Below, one piece after another: positions 6,259-9,560 of a stretch of 9,560 bases of DNA (position 1 is the first letter of the stretch; every line of letters starts with the position of its first letter). The translations under genes were made by a program, and so were the position numbers. The notes below the pieces were generated by a model, which saw nothing but the letters and a program-made list of their open reading frames with translations, ran no database searches and was not told where the DNA came from. The DNA is from Gammaproteobacteria bacterium (GTDB taxonomy: Bacteria > Pseudomonadota > Gammaproteobacteria > Pseudomonadales > M0112), in NCBI GenBank assembly GCA_006227085.1, contig SBFY01000192.1, positions 1 to 9,560 on the forward strand. The letters run 5' to 3'.

Positions 6259-7446
6259 ATGCCGACGCAGTGTGCTCCCGATATCGCCATCCTCGGCGGC
6301 GGCATTGCCGGCCTCTGGCTGCTCAATCGTGTGCGCCAGCAAGGCTATTCGGCAGTGTTGCTGACTGACCAGGACCTGGGCCATGCGCAAACCATCGCCT
6401 CGCAGGGCATGATCCATGGTGGTTTGAAATATGCCCTGTCGGGCACCTTGTCCGGTGAATCAGAAGCCATCGCCGCCATGCCGGCGCGCTGGGAAGCCTG
6501 CCTCGCCGGGCACGGTGAAATTGACCTGTCGGCGGTCAACGTGCTGAGCCGCGATTTCTACCTCTGGTCCAGCGGCAAACTGGCCTCGCGCCTGACCTCA
6601 TTCTTTGCCAGCAAGACCTTGCGTGGCCGCATTGAACGCATGGACCGGGACGCCTTCCCTGATGCACTGGCCCACAAGGCTTTCCGTGGCAGCGTGTACC
6701 GATTGGTCGATGTGGTATTGGATGTGCCCGATTTGCTGGACAAGCTGGCTGCCCCGCATCGCGATCGTATTTACCGGGTAGACCCTGCCCAGCTGCGCTG
6801 GGAACACGCGAACGGACACGCCAGCAGCCTCTGTATCGGTGATGGCATCCGCATCAATGCCCGCCAGTTTGTGCTGGCCGCCGGTGCTGGCAATGCCGCA
6901 CTGCTGCAGCAACTTGGCAGCCAGTCTCCCGCCATGCAGAAGCGGCCGTTGCACCAAGTGATCGTCAGCCAACCGGGCCTGCCCGCCTTGTATGGCCACT
7001 GCACCGGAACGGCCGCCAAGGCGTCACCGCGCCTGACCATTTCCACCCACACACGCCGCGATGGCCAACGGGCGTGGTACCTGGGCGGCGATCTCGCCAC
7101 CGAAGGCATCGCACGCGATGCCGATGCACAAATCGCTTTTGCCAAAAAAGAGCTGTCAGCACTGTTCCCGTGGATGGACTGGCAACATGCCCGCTGGGCC
7201 AGCCTGTGGATTGATCGTGCTGAACCGCTGCAGCAACAATTGATCAAACCGGACGAAGCATTCGCTGCAACGGCCAATAGCGCACGCAATGTGATTGTGG
7301 CCTGGCCCACCAAACTGACGCTGGCGCCTGACCTGGCCGATCGCGTGATCGCCCTGCTGGATGCCCCGCAACAACCCGATGCCAACACCGTCTTGCCATT
7401 GCCGGCTCCCGGTATTGCATCACCGTGCTGGGAGACACTGCTGTGA
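6259..7446 (+). CDS. FAD-dependent oxidoreductase, DAO/GlpD-like fold, substrate unknown
   Basis: This 395-residue protein is a flavoprotein of the DAO superfamily. DIAILGGGIAGLWLL (8-22) is the N-terminal Rossmann dinucleotide motif, with GGGIAG at 13-18. ASQGMIHGGLKYALSG (47-62) resembles the flavin-contacting segment of glycerol-3-phosphate dehydrogenase GlpD. FVLAAGAGNAALL (204-216) is the second conserved FAD-contact region. There is no signal peptide or membrane span, so it is probably cytoplasmic. Key specificity residues for glycerol-3-phosphate are not evident, and the protein is shorter than GlpD (about 500), so I would not call it GlpD. I recall a similar oxidoreductase followed by an aldo/keto reductase near waaA in Pseudomonas aeruginosa (PA4991-PA4992). 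The frame is open 132 codons further back across the start of waaA, but the ATG at 6259 follows the promoter and AGGA and begins directly with the Rossmann fold. Its stop overlaps the next start (TGATG). Confidence 0.9.
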   Translation: MPTQCAPDIAILGGGIAGLWLLNRVRQQGYSAVLLTDQDLGHAQTIASQGMIHGGLKYALSGTLSGESEAIAAMPARWEACLAGHGEIDLSAVNVLSRDFYLWSSGKLASRLTSFFASKTLRGRIERMDRDAFPDALAHKAFRGSVYRLVDVVLDVPDLLDKLAAPHRDRIYRVDPAQLRWEHANGHASSLCIGDGIRINARQFVLAAGAGNAALLQQLGSQSPAMQKRPLHQVIVSQPGLPALYGHCTGTAAKASPRLTISTHTRRDGQRAWYLGGDLATEGIARDADAQIAFAKKELSALFPWMDWQHARWASLWIDRAEPLQQQLIKPDEAFAATANSARNVIVAWPTKLTLAPDLADRVIALLDAPQQPDANTVLPLPAPGIASPCWETLL

Positions 7447-8234
7447 TGCTACCGAAACGCGCGCTCGGCAACACGGGCATTGACGTCAGCGCGTTGGGGT
7501 TGGGCACCGTGAAATTCGGCCGCAACCAGGGCGTGAAATACCCACAGGGTTTTGAATTACCGAGCGATGCACAGGCCAGTGCCTTGCTGTCACACGCGCA
7601 AACGCTTGGCATTAACCTGATTGACACCGCGCCTGCTTACGGCAGCAGCGAAGAACGGCTCGGCCAGTTACTGGCAGGCCAGCGCGACCAATGGGTTCTC
7701 TGCAGCAAGGTGGGCGAGGAATTCGACAACGGTGCATCACACTTTGATTTTTCACCGCAACACACCCGCTTCAGCATTGAACGCAGCCTCCAGCGCTTGC
7801 GTACCGACAGGATTGATATCGTACTGGTGCACTCATCCGGTGATGATTGCCACATCCTGCAGAAGAGCGGCGTGCTGGAAACGCTGCGCGACCTCAAGCG
7901 GGAAGGCAAGATCCGTGCAATCGGTGCTTCCACCAAAACGATTGCGGGCGGCCTGTTCGCTGCGCAACACAGCGATGCCGTGATGGTGACCTGGAACCCG
8001 CAACACACAGAAGAAAAACCGGTACTGGATGCCTGCCTGCAACACCGTTGCGGGGTATTGGTGAAAAAGGCTTTCGCTTCCGGTCACCTGCACGGTGAGC
8101 ACGCGGTACAGCAGAGCCTCAATTTCGTGTTTTCACATCCCGCGGTCACCAGCGCGATTGTGGGCACCCTGAATCCGGAACACTTGCGTGACAATGCTGC
8201 CGCCACGCTCGAGGCCATTGCACGCAACCGTTGA
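7446..8234 (+). CDS. Aldo/keto reductase, NADP-dependent, substrate unknown
   Basis: This 262-residue protein is a short member of the aldo/keto reductase superfamily, a cytoplasmic (beta/alpha)8 barrel that reduces carbonyls with NAD(P)H. It has the opening RALGNTGIDVSALGLGTVKFG (5-25) and the complete catalytic tetrad: D60 and Y65 in IDTAPAYGSSEERLG, K88 in CSKVGEEF, and H129 in DIVLVHSSG. KREGKIRAIGAS (151-162) is typical, and the C-terminal part SAIVGTLNPEHLRDN (236-250) fits the usual SAIVGxxxPEHL cofactor-binding region. It is shorter than the common 310-330 residue AKRs but complete. The ATG shares one base with the upstream stop. A GTG at 7443, or at 7425, is in frame; GGGAG at 7430-7434 is 11 bases from the ATG and 8 from the GTG, so GTG 7443 is a real alternative. 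It is coupled to the flavoprotein, suggesting linked redox steps. Confidence 0.93.
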   Translation: MLPKRALGNTGIDVSALGLGTVKFGRNQGVKYPQGFELPSDAQASALLSHAQTLGINLIDTAPAYGSSEERLGQLLAGQRDQWVLCSKVGEEFDNGASHFDFSPQHTRFSIERSLQRLRTDRIDIVLVHSSGDDCHILQKSGVLETLRDLKREGKIRAIGASTKTIAGGLFAAQHSDAVMVTWNPQHTEEKPVLDACLQHRCGVLVKKAFASGHLHGEHAVQQSLNFVFSHPAVTSAIVGTLNPEHLRDNAAATLEAIARNR

Positions 8235-8235
8235 A

Positions 8236-9560
8236 TTACCAGCTGTATTCCATTCCCACGAACAGGTTGCGCCCATTGCCCGGCAGGCGCTCACCGAGCG
8301 CAATGTCGGGATTGACCGCGCGGTTATAACCGCCCAGGTGATCGCGGTATTTTCGATCGAACAGGTTCTCGACCTGTGCCGACAGGGTAAAGCGTTCGGT
8401 GACCTGCCACTGGCTTTTCAGGTTGGCCAGGGCATAACCGGACGATTCCTGTTCACGGTTAGTGGCTGAAACGTGCGTTTGTGCATCCACGAACACACCT
8501 TCCAGCGTGACTGACCAACGATCACGGTAATACACCAACCCGGCCCGCAGGTTGTCCGGGGTGATGCGATACAAATCATCACTGATGTCACGACGCTCAC
8601 CACGCACCAGGCTGACCGACCCCTGCAGTCGCCAATGATCGGTCATCGTCCAGGCCCAGGGCATATCAAAACCGTAGAGTCGCGCACCGACGTTGTCGTA
8701 CTGCAACGGCGGCGGATTCGACGTACCGTTCATCATGTTCATCATCGCCACCAGCGCCAAGGCATCGGCATTGGTGCTGGGCACGCCCTGGATGTAATCG
8801 TGGATGCGGGAATAGAACACCCTCGGTGCTGCCGTGAAACGCTGGCCTTCCCAATCAAAGCCGGCTTCAAACTGGTGGGCGATCTCCGGGTCCAGCGTGA
8901 TATTGCCGGTATAGGTATTGCCGTCGGCCAAGCCACCGGTAGCTTCCAGCGGCAACCACAGGTAGCGCTCCTGGAATGATGGCGAACGCGTTTTCTGTGC
9001 CAGGCCGGCATACCAGCGCAAGGCTTGCGTTTGTTGGAAATACACGCGCCATACGGCATCGATATTGTGGTCCGTTTGCTGGCGATCCGCTGCATTGAAG
9101 GCATCGCGCAGGTTTCGCACGCGCATCCCCATCATGTTCATCATCGCCGCCATGCTGCTGTCCACGGTATCGGCATTCATCGACACGACGTTGTAGCGAA
9201 TGCCAGCATCCATCGACCAGCGCTTGCCCAAGTGCCACTCGTACTCGGCAAACAACCCTTGCACACGCCGGGAGGCATCATCAAACCCTTCAATCCAGAA
9301 AGCGGTATTCCAGGGGTTATCAATCAGTGCGTTGTGGTTTTCCAGGTAACTGTCGATGCCGATTTGCCAACGATCGCCGGGAATCCCGTGTGCCAGCGCA
9401 AGACCAAAGCCCTCGCTGTCACTGGTCGCTTCGCTGCGACGGCGCTGCATCGGATTCACTGGCGGCACGCGCAGGTGGTAATTGGTCATGCCGTGATTGA
9501 CATCACTGCGAAACACCCGCGTTGAAACCTGCCAGTCACCTTCGGTAAAACGGTATTGCA
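8236..9560 (-). CDS. TonB-dependent outer-membrane receptor, copper (OprC/NosA) type (partial, N-terminus beyond window)
   Basis: About 440 C-terminal residues of a TonB-dependent receptor beta-barrel are present; the signal peptide, TonB box, plug and first strands lie past the right edge. Barrel evidence: alternating aromatic/polar strands such as WYAGLAQKTRSPSFQERY, QFEAGFDWEGQRFTAAPRVFYSRI, and a late conserved box FTLSAQVENLFDRKYRDHLGGYN ending in VGMEYSW, with the terminal aromatic that BamA recognises. Evidence for copper: VNHGMTNYHLR (9484-9501) carries an HxM motif like the H-x-M ligand pair of Pseudomonas OprC, and two putative loops contain MMNMM. The partner CxxxM motif would be in the missing half. 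Uptake of copper is therefore inferred, not shown; a related siderophore or other metal receptor remains possible. No ATG start is visible, and the frame is open to the window edge. Its stop is one base from that of the aldo/keto reductase. Confidence 0.87.
   Translation of the reverse strand, partial: QYRFTEGDWQVSTRVFRSDVNHGMTNYHLRVPPVNPMQRRRSEATSDSEGFGLALAHGIPGDRWQIGIDSYLENHNALIDNPWNTAFWIEGFDDASRRVQGLFAEYEWHLGKRWSMDAGIRYNVVSMNADTVDSSMAAMMNMMGMRVRNLRDAFNAADRQQTDHNIDAVWRVYFQQTQALRWYAGLAQKTRSPSFQERYLWLPLEATGGLADGNTYTGNITLDPEIAHQFEAGFDWEGQRFTAAPRVFYSRIHDYIQGVPSTNADALALVAMMNMMNGTSNPPPLQYDNVGARLYGFDMPWAWTMTDHWRLQGSVSLVRGERRDISDDLYRITPDNLRAGLVYYRDRWSVTLEGVFVDAQTHVSATNREQESSGYALANLKSQWQVTERFTLSAQVENLFDRKYRDHLGGYNRAVNPDIALGERLPGNGRNLFVGMEYSW
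8731..8749. repeat. 19-bp direct repeat, copy 1, encoding a methionine-rich segment
   Basis: CATCATGTTCATCATCGCC occurs here and again at 9130-9148, both inside the receptor gene in the same frame. On the coding (minus) strand it encodes AMMNMM less the first base of the alanine codon, within LVAMMNMMNGTSNPPP, probably an extracellular loop. Confidence 0.85.
9130..9148. repeat. 19-bp direct repeat, copy 2, encoding a methionine-rich segment
   Basis: This is a perfect copy of 8731-8749. Here the encoded stretch is SMAAMMNMMGMRV, with six methionines in ten residues (9124-9153). Low-degeneracy Met/Asn codons explain part of the identity at DNA level, but the two protein segments are in different predicted loops. 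Confidence 0.85.

Noticed and set aside
8287..8301. GCGCTC-ACC-GAGCGC hairpin as a terminator for the aldo/keto reductase
   Set aside because: It lies over 50 bases past the stop, has no U-tract, and falls in a conserved receptor coding stretch (ALGERLPG), so chance pairing is likely.

Overview
This window is an ordinary stretch of chromosome from a Gram-negative bacterium, almost certainly a gammaproteobacterium. The evidence is the outer-membrane and LPS machinery (TolC, WaaA, a TonB-dependent receptor) and the gene order parE-yqiA-cpdA-yqiB facing away from tolC, which is the E. coli and Pseudomonas arrangement. The sequence is moderately GC-rich by eye. The species cannot be fixed from the sequence alone. 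Nine protein genes fill nearly everything. Both edge genes (parE on the left, a TonB-dependent receptor on the right) run off the window. No gap between genes exceeds about 145 bases, and I see no tRNA, rRNA, CRISPR array, insertion sequence or phage gene.

Left block (1-3368, minus strand): a tight operon read right to left as yqiB (DUF1249), cpdA (cAMP phosphodiesterase), yqiA (esterase), then parE (topoisomerase IV subunit B, C-terminus missing). Junctions are an 8-bp overlap, a 4-bp ATGA overlap and a 27-bp gap, which suggests one transcript with translational coupling. The usual first gene of this operon in E. coli, nudF, is absent. Middle block (3369-6166): a 143-bp divergent promoter region, tolC on the plus strand, then waaA (Kdo transferase) on the minus strand, convergent with tolC and overlapping it by 24 bp.

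Right block (6167-9560): a 92-bp divergent region with two overlapping, nearly mirror-image -10 elements. It is followed by a translationally coupled plus-strand pair, an FAD-dependent oxidoreductase of unknown substrate and an aldo/keto reductase. Convergent with these, only one base away, is the C-terminal part of a TonB-dependent receptor with features of the copper (OprC/NosA) family: an HxM motif and two methionine-rich MMNMM segments.

Most genes are housekeeping. The points most worth a second look are the coupled redox pair of unknown function, the methionine-rich elements of the receptor, the symmetric bidirectional promoter, the hairpin just after the tolC stop inside the end of waaA, the two convergent gene pairs with no terminator space, and the missing nudF. 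I found no clear sign of a wholly new multi-gene system.
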